Shown here piece after piece: positions 1-7,704 of a DNA stretch of 11,379 bases (position 1 is its first letter; each line of letters begins with the position of its first letter). Below the pieces are notes generated by a model. It was not told where the DNA came from. It worked only from the letters and a program-made list of their open reading frames with translations, and did not search any database. The stretch spans positions 1-11,379 of the forward strand of contig JAADCW010000107.1 of assembly GCA_013154225.1 (NCBI GenBank). The letters are read 5' to 3'. Origin of the DNA: Chloroflexota bacterium. Its GTDB lineage: Bacteria > Chloroflexota > Anaerolineae > Anaerolineales > DRMV01. The position numbers were made by a program, and so were the translations under genes.

Positions 1-1
1 A

Positions 2-847
2 TGGCAACCCCAAGCCCTGCTACACGCCAACCGACCCGAAGGCTGGCTCACGCCAGGGCTGGAAGGCGTCACCGTGGCATGGTCACCCGATGGGCAATGG
101 CTTGCCCTGGGGCTCACTAACGAAGTGCGCCTCTGGCAAACCGCCCCTTGGCGTGAAGTCGCCCGCTGGGATGGCATTCCGGTGCAAGATTTGGTTTTTG
201 ACCCCAGTGGGGAATATCTGGCCGTGGCACAAAAAGGCCAAAACGACATTGTCGTTTATGCCCGTGAAAGCGGGGAAGCCATCGCGCACCTCCAAGGGCA
301 TACCAATGCTGTGCTGGCCCTGGATTGGGCGCAAACCGACGTCGGGCCTCTGCTGGTCTCCGCCGGCGCAGACGGCACTGTGCGGCTTTGGGATAAACCG
401 CTTCAAGGGGAAAATCCTTTGGTCGTGTTAGACCATTATGTGGGGCAAGCCTGGAGCGTCGCTTTTGCGCCTGATCACCGTCTGGTGGCTTCGGGTGCAG
501 GTGCTGGCGTCAATCGCATTACCGTGCGCAGTGTGGTGTCCCGGCAGGTGGATTTGCGCCTGCCCGGCCCGACGACCCCCGAGGCGCAAGTCGGCGTGTA
601 CGCACTGGCCTTTACCCCCGATAGCCAGCAAATCTTCTCCGCCCATGCAGAGGGCATGGTGCGCGTCTGGCGCCTGGAAGATTGCCAAGCCCCGCCCGAC
701 GCGCCGCCGTTTGCCACCAAAACCTGCTCGCCTTACCGCGCCTGGCAGGAAAAAGCCACAACCGTAGCAGTATCTCCCAATGGCGCGTGGCTGGCAACCG
801 CAGGGGAAGCAGGCGTTGTGCTGATACGCCCGCTTCCCCTGCCATAA
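2..847 (+). CDS. WD40 repeat beta-propeller protein, C-terminal part (5' end outside the window)
   Basis: The reading frame is open from the first bases of the window to a TAA at 845-847, giving 281 residues with no start inside, so the gene is cut by the window edge. An in-frame GTG at 74 falls inside a WD blade (VAWSPDGQWLALG) and is not a credible start. At least five blades are visible as repeated units of hydrophobic-x-hydrophobic-x-F/W-S/D-P-D/S-G followed by S/A-G-x-D-G-x-V-R-L-W; the clearest is HTNAVLALDW...SAGADGTVRLWD. Later blades read VAFAPD, LAFTPDSQQ and VAVSPNGAWLATAG. The blade near the C-terminus carries an insertion with two cysteines (EDCQAPPD...KTCSPY). WD40 propellers are protein-interaction scaffolds; in bacteria they are often fused to kinases, proteases or NACHT-like ATPases, so the missing N-terminus decides the role. 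The gene converges on the malic enzyme gene with only 5 bp between the stop codons. Specific function unknown. Confidence 0.85.
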   Translation, partial: WQPQALLHANRPEGWLTPGLEGVTVAWSPDGQWLALGLTNEVRLWQTAPWREVARWDGIPVQDLVFDPSGEYLAVAQKGQNDIVVYARESGEAIAHLQGHTNAVLALDWAQTDVGPLLVSAGADGTVRLWDKPLQGENPLVVLDHYVGQAWSVAFAPDHRLVASGAGAGVNRITVRSVVSRQVDLRLPGPTTPEAQVGVYALAFTPDSQQIFSAHAEGMVRVWRLEDCQAPPDAPPFATKTCSPYRAWQEKATTVAVSPNGAWLATAGEAGVVLIRPLPLP

Positions 848-852
848 CAAAC

Positions 853-2238
853 TCAGATCGTGACGCGGCCTTCTTCCTCTTCCTCGTCGTCATCGGTCAC
901 GTAAGGGACGTAATCCGCCTGGGCTACACCTTGCTCCAGGGCTTTCTCAGCCACGGCACGGGCTACCGCGCGATGCACCTCGGGCATCAACGGGCTTGGC
1001 AGCAATTCCCCTTCGGGCGTATGCGCAACCAGGGCGTGCACCGCGGCCAGATACATTTCCGGCGTGATTCGCGTGGCATGGGTATCCACCGCGCCGCGCA
1101 AAATCCCTGGGAAGCCCAGCACGTTGTTGACCGACTTGCCATCCGCAGCAAAGGCCGCGCCAGCTTCGATGGCCGCATCGGGCTCGATTTCCGGTTTGGG
1201 ATTGGAAAGCGCAAAGATGATTTGCCCAGGCCGTACCATTTCAGGCTTGATAAGCCCTGGCACGCCAGTGGTGGCAATCACAATATCGGCCTTGGCCATG
1301 ATTTCGTCTAGTGTGGCCCGCTTGCCGCCATAAGATTCCAACCGCTGTAACGCATCTTCGCTCAAATCCGCGCCCAACACCGGATGCCCGCTGATGTGCA
1401 TCAGCATACGGCTGATGGCCATGCCCGCGGCCCCCAGGCCGATTTGGCCAATGGTGGCTTTGTGTAAGTCCACATTCGCATAGCGGCACGCGTTGGTCAA
1501 AGCCGCGGTAACCACCACTGCGGTGCCGTGCTGATCGTCGTGCATTACGGGGATGTTGAGGCGTTCTTGCAAACGCTGTTCAATCTCAAAACAGCGCGGT
1601 GCAGAAATGTCTTCCAATTGGATGGCCGAAAACGTGGGGGCAATTGCCGCCACCGCGTCCACAATGGCATCCACGTCTTTGGTGTTGAGCAACACAGGCA
1701 CACCAGAAAGCCCTACCAGGCTTTCCATGAGCATGGCCTTGCCTTCCATGACCGGCATCCCGGCCACCGGGCCAATATCGCCCAATCCCAAAATGGCTGT
1801 ACCATCGGTGACCACTGCCACCAGGTGGCTGATGGAAGTAAACTGCCACGCGAGTTTAGGGTCTTTGGCAATGCGCATACTCACTTGCGCAACGCCGGGG
1901 GTGTAAACCCGCCGCAGGGTAGCCAGGGAATCAATCTTGTAACGGCTTCGGATGGCAATTTTCCCGCCGCGGTGCACTTCCAGCACTTCGTCGCGCACTT
2001 CCAGCACCCGACTGCCCGGGTTGGCACGGATGGCTTCAATGATGTCGGCCATTTGTTCTTCAGTGTCAGCATAAACCGTAATGTCGCGCACAATGGCTTT
2101 GGTACCCTCCCGAATAAGACGGATTTCGCCAATGCTGCCGTTGCGCTCAGCCACTGCCGTGAGCAGGCGGGCTAACGTGCCGGGGATGAGTTCATTTCGC
2201 ACCCGCACGGTACGCATAATTTTGTTCTGCCAGGGCAT
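853..2238 (-). CDS. NAD-dependent malic enzyme with N-terminal ACT domain (461 aa)
   Basis: Oxidative decarboxylation of malate to pyruvate and CO2 in the cytoplasm. Residues about 8-85 form an ACT-type domain (MRTVRVRNELIPGTLARLL...), which usually binds a small effector such as an amino acid. The malic enzyme core follows: YTPGVA (112-117, general acid Tyr), VTDGTAILGLGDIGP (143-157), MEGKAML (Lys167), QLEDI (207-211), VMHDDQHGTA (231-240, metal and substrate Asp), and a Rossmann motif GLGAAG (267-272). An Asp ends the second strand (VLGADLS, Asp291), which favours NAD over NADP; this is inference. The C-terminus is a strikingly acidic tail (DDDEEEEEG, 449-457). I chose the ATG at 2236-2238 because a perfect AGGAGG lies 5 bases upstream and the protein begins just before the ACT domain; an in-frame start at 2337 would add 33 unlike residues and ignore that site. 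It lies 135 bp after the adenosine deaminase gene on the same strand, so it may be co-transcribed by read-through or have its own promoter. Confidence 0.93.
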   Translation of the reverse strand: MPWQNKIMRTVRVRNELIPGTLARLLTAVAERNGSIGEIRLIREGTKAIVRDITVYADTEEQMADIIEAIRANPGSRVLEVRDEVLEVHRGGKIAIRSRYKIDSLATLRRVYTPGVAQVSMRIAKDPKLAWQFTSISHLVAVVTDGTAILGLGDIGPVAGMPVMEGKAMLMESLVGLSGVPVLLNTKDVDAIVDAVAAIAPTFSAIQLEDISAPRCFEIEQRLQERLNIPVMHDDQHGTAVVVTAALTNACRYANVDLHKATIGQIGLGAAGMAISRMLMHISGHPVLGADLSEDALQRLESYGGKRATLDEIMAKADIVIATTGVPGLIKPEMVRPGQIIFALSNPKPEIEPDAAIEAGAAFAADGKSVNNVLGFPGILRGAVDTHATRITPEMYLAAVHALVAHTPEGELLPSPLMPEVHRAVARAVAEKALEQGVAQADYVPYVTDDDEEEEEGRVTI

Positions 2239-2243
2239 ACAAG

Positions 2244-2249
2244 CCTCCT
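2244..2249 (-). promoter_or_regulatory. Ribosome binding site fixing the malic enzyme start
   Basis: A perfect AGGAGG on the minus strand is separated by 5 bases from the ATG at 2236-2238. It decides between this start and the upstream in-frame ATG at 2337. Confidence 0.85.
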
Positions 2250-2281
2250 CTCGCGATGGATGAAGGTGAAAGCGGTCCGCC

Positions 2282-2327
2282 AAAAGAAAACCCTGGGCAG
2301 AAGCAGACATTGCAACTCGACCCAGGG
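2282..2327 (-). terminator. Possible intrinsic terminator or attenuator between ada and the malic enzyme gene
   Basis: Read on the minus strand, CCCTGGG (2327-2321) can pair with CCCAGGG (2297-2291) across a 23-base loop, and the stem is followed at once by TTTTCTTTT (2290-2282). A GC-rich stem with a T-rich tail is the layout of a Rho-independent terminator, but the stem is only 7 bp and the loop is long, so it would be weak. It would end secA-ada transcripts partly and insulate the malic enzyme gene, or act in the malic enzyme leader. Confidence 0.4.
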
Positions 2328-2334
2328 AATAAAC

Positions 2335-2355
2335 CAACGGTGTTTTTATCCGTTG
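2335..2355 (-). repeat. Small inverted repeat in the ada to malic enzyme gap
   Basis: CAACGG (2335-2340) and CCGTTG (2350-2355) form a 6-bp stem with a 9-base A/T-rich loop. It sits 19 bases or so after the ada stop codon, just upstream (in minus-strand sense) of the T-tailed hairpin. It has no T tract of its own; it may protect the 3' end of the ada message or be incidental. Confidence 0.35.
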
Positions 2356-2373
2356 CCAAGGCGTTTCAGCATT

Positions 2374-3393
2374 TCAGGCCTCCCAAGCATGCTGGAACGC
2401 GGCAATCAGGGCTTGGCGTTCGTCTGGGGGCAAAAAAGCGGCTTCCAAGGCCGTGCGCGTGCAATGCCAGAGGCGGTTTTGATCCAGAGCCATCACCTCA
2501 TGGGCGACCTGAAATTCATGGCTCAGGGTAATGTTTGAAACCCCGGGATCGTCGGTGTTGAGGGTCACGCGCAGGCCGGCTTCCTGCATGGCAGGGAAGG
2601 GGTGCGCCTTCAGCGAAGGTACAACGCCGCTTTGGTAATTGCTGGTGGGGCAGACCTCGAAAACTGTCCCCTGTTCTCGTGCCAGTGCCACGGCTCGGGG
2701 ATCTTCCATGACACGAATGCCGTGGCCGATGCGCTCGGCTTGCAGTTCCTGGATGGCTTCCACCACGCTGGCCGCGCCGCTCCATTCGCCCGCGTGGATG
2801 GTCAGGTGCAGTCCTGCTTGTTTGGCCTCCCGCATGATGGGAATGAACGGCCTTGCAGGGTAGTTTTCCTCATCGCCCGCCAAATCCATGCCCGTGATGC
2901 CACGGTCCTGGAAATCCACCGCGAGTTGCGCCACTTCCTCGGCCAGTGCGGGCGATTCGTGACGGTTGACGCTGGCAATCAAGCACAGGGTCAGCCCCAA
3001 GCGGGCGGCGGCCTGGTTGGCGCTCTCCACAACCCAGTCCATCACCTCCCGCAGAGGGAACCCGCGAATGCGCGCCAGCGCCACCGGCGTAAAACGCAGT
3101 TCCAGATAGCGCACGCCGTCTTGGGCCGCGTCTTCCACGACCTCGGTGGTCAAACGGCGGATGATCTCAGGCGAGCGGTAAAACTGCCGCAACACCTTGA
3201 ATTTGGAGAGGAAATTCTCAGCCGTGAAAGGCTCATGGCTGTGGATCTGCACCAACTGGCGGAAGGCTTCTACCGTGGCCGCGGGCAGGGAAATTTGCTC
3301 TTCGCGCGCGATTTCAAAGAGGGTTTCCAGCCGCAGGGAACCCTCCAGGTGCCGATGCAGTTCGGCCTTGGGCAAACGACGAAAATCGCTCAC
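2374..3393 (-). CDS. add: Adenosine deaminase family protein (339 aa)
   Basis: Zinc-dependent TIM-barrel deaminase that most likely converts adenosine or deoxyadenosine to inosine or deoxyinosine in purine salvage. The full set of family motifs is present: ELHRHLEGS (11-19, zinc ligands His13 and His15), GMDLAGDE (168-175), TIHAGEWSG (198-206, zinc ligand His200 and catalytic Glu203), RIGHGIRV (221-228, catalytic His224), EVCPTSNYQSG (246-256) and LNTDDPGVSN (278-287, zinc ligand Asp281). The length of 339 residues is normal. The start is a GTG at 3391-3393; the only Shine-Dalgarno-like match is AGGGG about 11 bases upstream, which is weak, but no other start fits the N-terminal KAELH motif as well. 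The gene starts 28 bp after the secA stop on the same strand, so the two are probably co-transcribed. The HRHLEGS motif also occurs in relatives acting on adenine or aminodeoxyfutalosine, so the exact substrate is not certain; the class is. Confidence 0.92.
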   Translation of the reverse strand: MSDFRRLPKAELHRHLEGSLRLETLFEIAREEQISLPAATVEAFRQLVQIHSHEPFTAENFLSKFKVLRQFYRSPEIIRRLTTEVVEDAAQDGVRYLELRFTPVALARIRGFPLREVMDWVVESANQAAARLGLTLCLIASVNRHESPALAEEVAQLAVDFQDRGITGMDLAGDEENYPARPFIPIMREAKQAGLHLTIHAGEWSGAASVVEAIQELQAERIGHGIRVMEDPRAVALAREQGTVFEVCPTSNYQSGVVPSLKAHPFPAMQEAGLRVTLNTDDPGVSNITLSHEFQVAHEVMALDQNRLWHCTRTALEAAFLPPDERQALIAAFQHAWEA

Positions 3394-3421
3394 GAAAAGG
3401 TCAACCCCTTATGCCACAGGT

Positions 3422-6400
3422 TTAGCGTTTTTTACTGCGATGGCGGCGCTTCTTCCGCTTTTTGCTTTTGCCACCCGAAGAGGATTCTTCTTCGGAGGCT
3501 GGGCTGGCGGGAGCCTCAGAAGACGCCCTGGGGTTGCTGACTTCCACTTGGGCGCCGCCTCGGAAGACAAACATCCGCGTGATGACCCCAGCACGAATGT
3601 CTTGCAGTAATTCTTGATAGAGTTCGTGGGCTTTGCCTTTGTATTGCACCAATGGGTCGCGCTGGGCATAGGCTTCCAGGCCAATGGCAATACGCAGGGC
3701 TTCGATCTTCGTAAGGTATTCCACCCACGCGCTGGAAATCACCTGAAGCAGCAACTGCCGATACCGCTCGGTCAGCACCTGGCGCCCCAGCTCAAATTGG
3801 ATGGTTTCGTGGTAAGTCTCAGGGAATTGCCCCAGCGGGGTGTTTTCGTATTGCGTGTACACATCGTCGCCCAGCGCCTTGCGCAACCCGCGGCGAGAGC
3901 GGGGCCCTAACTGGGCCGGCGGCACAGCCTGGAGACGCTGGAATTCGCCTTCGCCCAGGTCCCACTGCATCGCGTCTTGCGCGCCCTGGAGATGCTCCAA
4001 CACGTCTTCGGTGAGGGCATCGGTGGGGCGGTTTTCAATCAGGCGGGCCGCGCTAAAGGTGTATTGGAAGCGGGTAATCACCTGCTGTTGCTTGCGGTGG
4101 GTCTTGCGGTCGAAGGTCGTGCGGGTGCCTTGCTGGATGGCGGTGAGCAGGGCAATGACATCGTCTTCCGTCAGGCCGCTTTCAGGGTCGTCCCCGCGGA
4201 AGCGGCTTTCCAAACGGCCAAGGTACTGCTTCAAATCGCGGGTGACCTGGCCCTCGGTGTGCTCATCGCCAAAGAGGCGCACCACGCGCTGTTCGAGCAC
4301 GTTGTCAATGGCTTCGTAAATGGTCTGGATGATGGTGTCCCAATCGTCCATCTGGGCGAGGGTATCCAGGCTCAAATCAACCTCGCCGATAGCCCGCTGG
4401 ACCGTACCCAGCATCCGCCGCAGGGTGATGGTGCCCAATGTGTCTTCGATGATTTCCAGCAGAGCATCGTAAGCCAGGTCGGGGTCGTCCATCCAGCGGC
4501 GGATTTCCCCATGAGAGACCTTGACAGGCACCCGCAGAACGGCCTCGATTTCCGCTCGTAGAGCCTGCGGCTGGGCTGAAGTGGCTTCGATGAAACCATC
4601 GAAATTGTCAATCAGCTCTTCCAGCGCGTTTTGGCGGTCTTCCATGGCCTGCTCATAGGCTTCCAGAAGCCCCTGGATGCGGCTGTGCAGATAGTCGCGG
4701 ATGTGGTCGTGTTCGGCTTCGACCGCGTCTTTGGCCGCCTGCAGGATGGCCTCTTCCGCAGCCTGGGGGTCGGTGAAGGCCTCGTCGGGCAACGTGTCGA
4801 GCACCAGTTGCAGGGAGAAGGACGGGTAATAGCCCCGTGCCAGGCGCAGGGTGGGTTGGACGTCTTCCAGGTAGGCCAGCAAGCGCCAGGGACCACCCTC
4901 GGCCTGCAAGGCTTCGGGAACACGGCGTTCGATTTCCTGCCGCAAGAGTTCGGTGACATCTTCCCGCAGGTCGTCTTTGACAAAGATGCGGTCGCGCTGT
5001 GCGTAGATTTGGGCGCGCTGTTGGTTGAGGACGTCGTCGTATTCCAGGGTGTGCTTCCGCTGGTCAAAGTTGTAACCTTCGACCCGGGTTTGGGCTTGCT
5101 CGATCACCCGGTTGACCAGCGAATGCTCCAGAGGCACCATGTCATCCATGCGGAAGCGGCGCATCACCGCGTCCAACTGCTCGCCGCCAAAGCGCCGCAC
5201 CAGTTCGTCTTCCAGTGAGAGGAAGAAGCGGGAAGAACCCGGGTCGCCCTGGCGGGCGGCACGACCGCGCAACTGGTTGTCAATGCGCCGCGATTCGTGG
5301 CGCTCGGAACCAATGACGTGCAGGCCGCCGAGTTCCCGCACTTTGTGCATTTGCTCCACATATTGCAGGAAGTAGTGGATTTCCGCGTCGTAGATGCCGT
5401 ATTGTTCAGGGTCAAGGCCTTTGAGGGCTTCGTATTGGGCATCCAACGACATATCGTAGGGGTCCGCGAACCCTGCCCGCTTGAGTACCCGCACCACCGC
5501 GGCCCGGATTTCCTCGGCCAGTTCACCGCCGAGTTTGATGTCCACACCACGGCCGGCCATGTTGGTGGCAATGGTGACCGCGCCGTAAGCGCCCGCGCCC
5601 GCGATGATTTGGCTTTCCTCAGCGTGTTTGCGCGCGTTCAATACCTGATGCGGCACGCCCGCGCGCAGGACTTCTATCAGGCGCTCGCGGCTGCTTTCCC
5701 AGCGGCTTTGCTCTGTGGGCGTGGGGTAGAGCAGGGTCTTGAGGCGCTCCAGGTTTTCGGGTTTTTCGGGGTTGAGGGGCAAATCAAGGTTGTGCTCACG
5801 GATGAAGTTCCGCAGGTCGCCGTCCTTGATTTTTTCCAGCGGGCGATAGAGGGGCTCGAGTTCCTTGTGCATCATGCCTTCGGCTTCGTCGCGGGCCTCG
5901 AGGAATGCCGAGCGCAGAAGCAAAACCTGCACCAGGCGGCGCACCATTTGCGCGCTCAAGCGGCGGGAAAGCCGCTCCGAAAGTTCCACCGACGTGGTGC
6001 CCACCAGCAAAGGCCGCCCCTGGGTGTGGAAGCGCAGAATTTCCCGCACCACAGCGCGGAATTTGGCCTCTTCGGTGCGGTAGATGACGTCGTGGTAGTC
6101 CTTTCGCTTGTAATAAAGCGGTTTGCGTTCAGGGTCGTCGCGGCGGGCGTAGTAGGTGTAACGGTAGCCTTCTTCGTCGTTGGCTTCCAGGGCCACAAGG
6201 GGTGCGTTGGGGCCGGTTGCGTTATATTCCAGGTTGGTCGGAATGACCACCACTTCCAGGTGATAGATTTCGTCAAATTCCTCGGACTCCGTGGCCGCGG
6301 TACCGGTCATACCGGCCAGTTTGTCGTACATGCGGAAGTAGTTCTGGATGGTGATGGTCGCGTAGGTGATGTTTTCCGGCTGGATGCGCACGCCTTCTTT

Positions 6401-7609
6401 GGCTTCCACGGCCTGATGCAAGCCGTCAGACCAACGGCGGCCAGGCATCAGGCGGCCGGTATGCTCGTCAATGATGATGACTTTGCCCGCCTGCACCAGA
6501 TAATCTTTGTTCTTTTTGAAGAGGAATTGCGCCCGCAGGGCTTGTTCCAGATAGCCCCACAGTTCCTCTTGATGCGGGGTAAGGTCTTCTGGGCGCTCAG
6601 GGTCGCGTAGAGGCTCGCCCAACAAAGATTCGACTTTGGCTTCGCCGGTCTCGGTCAGGGTTACCGTGCGGTCGCGCTCGTTGACTTCCACGTCTTCGAC
6701 GGGCCGCAGTTGCCGCACGATCTGCGCCATGCGCTTGTACCATTCGGTGGCCTCGCTGGCCGGGCCGGAAATGATCAACGGGGTGCGGGCTTCGTCAATG
6801 AGGACGTTGTCCACCTCGTCGATGATGGCATAGGCATGGCCGCGCTGGACGCGGTCTTCCAGACGCATGGCCATGTTGTCGCGCAGGTAGTCAAAGCCAA
6901 ATTCGTTGTTGGTGCCGTAGGTAATGTCCGCGTTGTAGGCTTCCCGGCGGGGCACCATCCGCAGTTGGTGCTGATCTTCCTGGGGCGAGGTTTTGTTCAA
7001 ATCCACCAGGAAGGCTTTTTTGCCGTGCTCGGTGCGTGAAGCCATCTGCAACACGCCAATGGAAAGCCCCAAAAGGTCATAGATAGGCGCCATCCAGCGC
7101 GCGTCGCGGCGGGCCAGGTAGTCGTTGACGGTCACCAGATGCACGCCGCGGCCCACAGGGATGCCTTCCAGGGGGACGAATTCCCATTTTTCGGGATCGT
7201 CACCCCAACGCTCGCGTGCGGCCTCTTCCCATTCCGGGTTGAGTGCCAGCGCGTTGAGGTAAATGGGCAGGGTGGCCACCAGGGTTTTACCTTCACCGGT
7301 CTTCATTTCTGCGACCTTACCCTGGTGAAGCACCACGCCACCGATGAGTTGAACATCGTAATGCCGCAAGCCAATGGTGCGCTTACTGGCCTCGCGCACT
7401 ACAGCAAAGGCCTCAGGGAGGATGTCGTCTAAAGTTTCGCCCGCGGCCAGTCGGCGGCGGAAGGCGTCGGTTTGGGCGTGCAAGGCTTCGTCGCTGTAGC
7501 CTTCGTATTTGGGCTCCAGCGCGTTGATGCGTTCCACAATGGGGAGATAGGTTTTGATGACTTTGCGTTGGGGATCACCCGCAAAGGTTCTAACTAATTT
7601 TTTAAGCAT
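3422..7609 (-). CDS. secA: SecA preprotein translocase ATPase, unusually large (1395 aa)
   Basis: Motor ATPase that pushes unfolded preproteins through SecYEG at the inner face of the cytoplasmic membrane. Core motifs in order: HYDVQLIGG (83-91), Walker A MKTGEGKTL (102-110), VTVNDYLARRDA (159-170), TYGTNNEFGFDYLRDN (230-245), DEVDNVLIDEARTP (264-277), MTGTA (434-438), LVGTTSVE (535-542), ATNMAGRGVDI (681-691), SERHESRRIDNQLRGR (768-783), and the C-terminal scaffold signature LEAYAQRDPLVQYK (1311-1324). Against the roughly 900-residue E. coli protein it carries extra sequence at about 122-152, 190-220, 552-650 and 700-760, and a very long helical, acidic stretch between about 877 and 1290. 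The tail after residue 1360 is Ser/Glu-rich and ends in a Lys/Arg cluster (1381-1395) without the usual zinc-binding Cys motif. The start ATG has GAGG 4 bases upstream. One uninterrupted frame covers both ends of SecA, so it is neither frameshifted nor a simple fusion. It is the first gene of its transcript, with ada 28 bp downstream. Confidence 0.97.
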   Translation of the reverse strand: MLKKLVRTFAGDPQRKVIKTYLPIVERINALEPKYEGYSDEALHAQTDAFRRRLAAGETLDDILPEAFAVVREASKRTIGLRHYDVQLIGGVVLHQGKVAEMKTGEGKTLVATLPIYLNALALNPEWEEAARERWGDDPEKWEFVPLEGIPVGRGVHLVTVNDYLARRDARWMAPIYDLLGLSIGVLQMASRTEHGKKAFLVDLNKTSPQEDQHQLRMVPRREAYNADITYGTNNEFGFDYLRDNMAMRLEDRVQRGHAYAIIDEVDNVLIDEARTPLIISGPASEATEWYKRMAQIVRQLRPVEDVEVNERDRTVTLTETGEAKVESLLGEPLRDPERPEDLTPHQEELWGYLEQALRAQFLFKKNKDYLVQAGKVIIIDEHTGRLMPGRRWSDGLHQAVEAKEGVRIQPENITYATITIQNYFRMYDKLAGMTGTAATESEEFDEIYHLEVVVIPTNLEYNATGPNAPLVALEANDEEGYRYTYYARRDDPERKPLYYKRKDYHDVIYRTEEAKFRAVVREILRFHTQGRPLLVGTTSVELSERLSRRLSAQMVRRLVQVLLLRSAFLEARDEAEGMMHKELEPLYRPLEKIKDGDLRNFIREHNLDLPLNPEKPENLERLKTLLYPTPTEQSRWESSRERLIEVLRAGVPHQVLNARKHAEESQIIAGAGAYGAVTIATNMAGRGVDIKLGGELAEEIRAAVVRVLKRAGFADPYDMSLDAQYEALKGLDPEQYGIYDAEIHYFLQYVEQMHKVRELGGLHVIGSERHESRRIDNQLRGRAARQGDPGSSRFFLSLEDELVRRFGGEQLDAVMRRFRMDDMVPLEHSLVNRVIEQAQTRVEGYNFDQRKHTLEYDDVLNQQRAQIYAQRDRIFVKDDLREDVTELLRQEIERRVPEALQAEGGPWRLLAYLEDVQPTLRLARGYYPSFSLQLVLDTLPDEAFTDPQAAEEAILQAAKDAVEAEHDHIRDYLHSRIQGLLEAYEQAMEDRQNALEELIDNFDGFIEATSAQPQALRAEIEAVLRVPVKVSHGEIRRWMDDPDLAYDALLEIIEDTLGTITLRRMLGTVQRAIGEVDLSLDTLAQMDDWDTIIQTIYEAIDNVLEQRVVRLFGDEHTEGQVTRDLKQYLGRLESRFRGDDPESGLTEDDVIALLTAIQQGTRTTFDRKTHRKQQQVITRFQYTFSAARLIENRPTDALTEDVLEHLQGAQDAMQWDLGEGEFQRLQAVPPAQLGPRSRRGLRKALGDDVYTQYENTPLGQFPETYHETIQFELGRQVLTERYRQLLLQVISSAWVEYLTKIEALRIAIGLEAYAQRDPLVQYKGKAHELYQELLQDIRAGVITRMFVFRGGAQVEVSNPRASSEAPASPASEEESSSGGKSKKRKKRRHRSKKR

Positions 7610-7645
7610 AAGACCTCGTCATGCCATAGAGTTGTGCCAACAAGG

Positions 7646-7654
7646 ATTATAGCA
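7646..7654 (-). promoter_or_regulatory. Extended -10 promoter candidate for secA
   Basis: The minus strand reads TGCTATAAT, a perfect TATAAT (7651-7646) with the TGn extension (7654-7653). No good -35 box lies 16-18 bases upstream, which is usual for extended -10 promoters. Transcription would start near 7639, giving a leader of about 30 bases before the secA ATG with its GAGG site (7614-7617). Confidence 0.65.
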
Positions 7655-7704
7655 CGTTCACCGCAAGATAGCAGTGTAGGAGATTGGTATTATTTTAAAC
7701 AAGC

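Noticed and set aside
74..847. GTG at 74 as the start of the WD40 gene
   Set aside because: The frame is open upstream to the window edge and the residues before it continue the first blade, so the gene is partial.
2239..2337. Longer malic enzyme from the ATG at 2337
   Set aside because: The extra 33 residues do not look like the family and the perfect AGGAGG lies directly before the ATG at 2238.
2331..2359. Promoter for the malic enzyme gene (TTGGCA with TTTATT on the minus strand)
   Set aside because: The spacing between the two boxes is too long and the second box is a poor -10, so it was not called.
2602..3540. Plus-strand open frame of 312 codons opposite ada and the secA end
   Set aside because: It mirrors conserved ada codons and has no recognisable features or ribosome site.
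5297..6610. Long plus-strand open frame opposite secA (437 codons), possibly an antisense gene
   Set aside because: It is the complement of a strongly conserved SecA region; GC-rich codon use leaves the opposite frame open, and the translation has no family features.
3422..7609. SecA length as the result of a frameshift, gene fusion or assembly error
   Set aside because: A single frame carries conserved SecA motifs from the N-terminus to the final scaffold signature, with the additions at loop positions, so it is a true large SecA.
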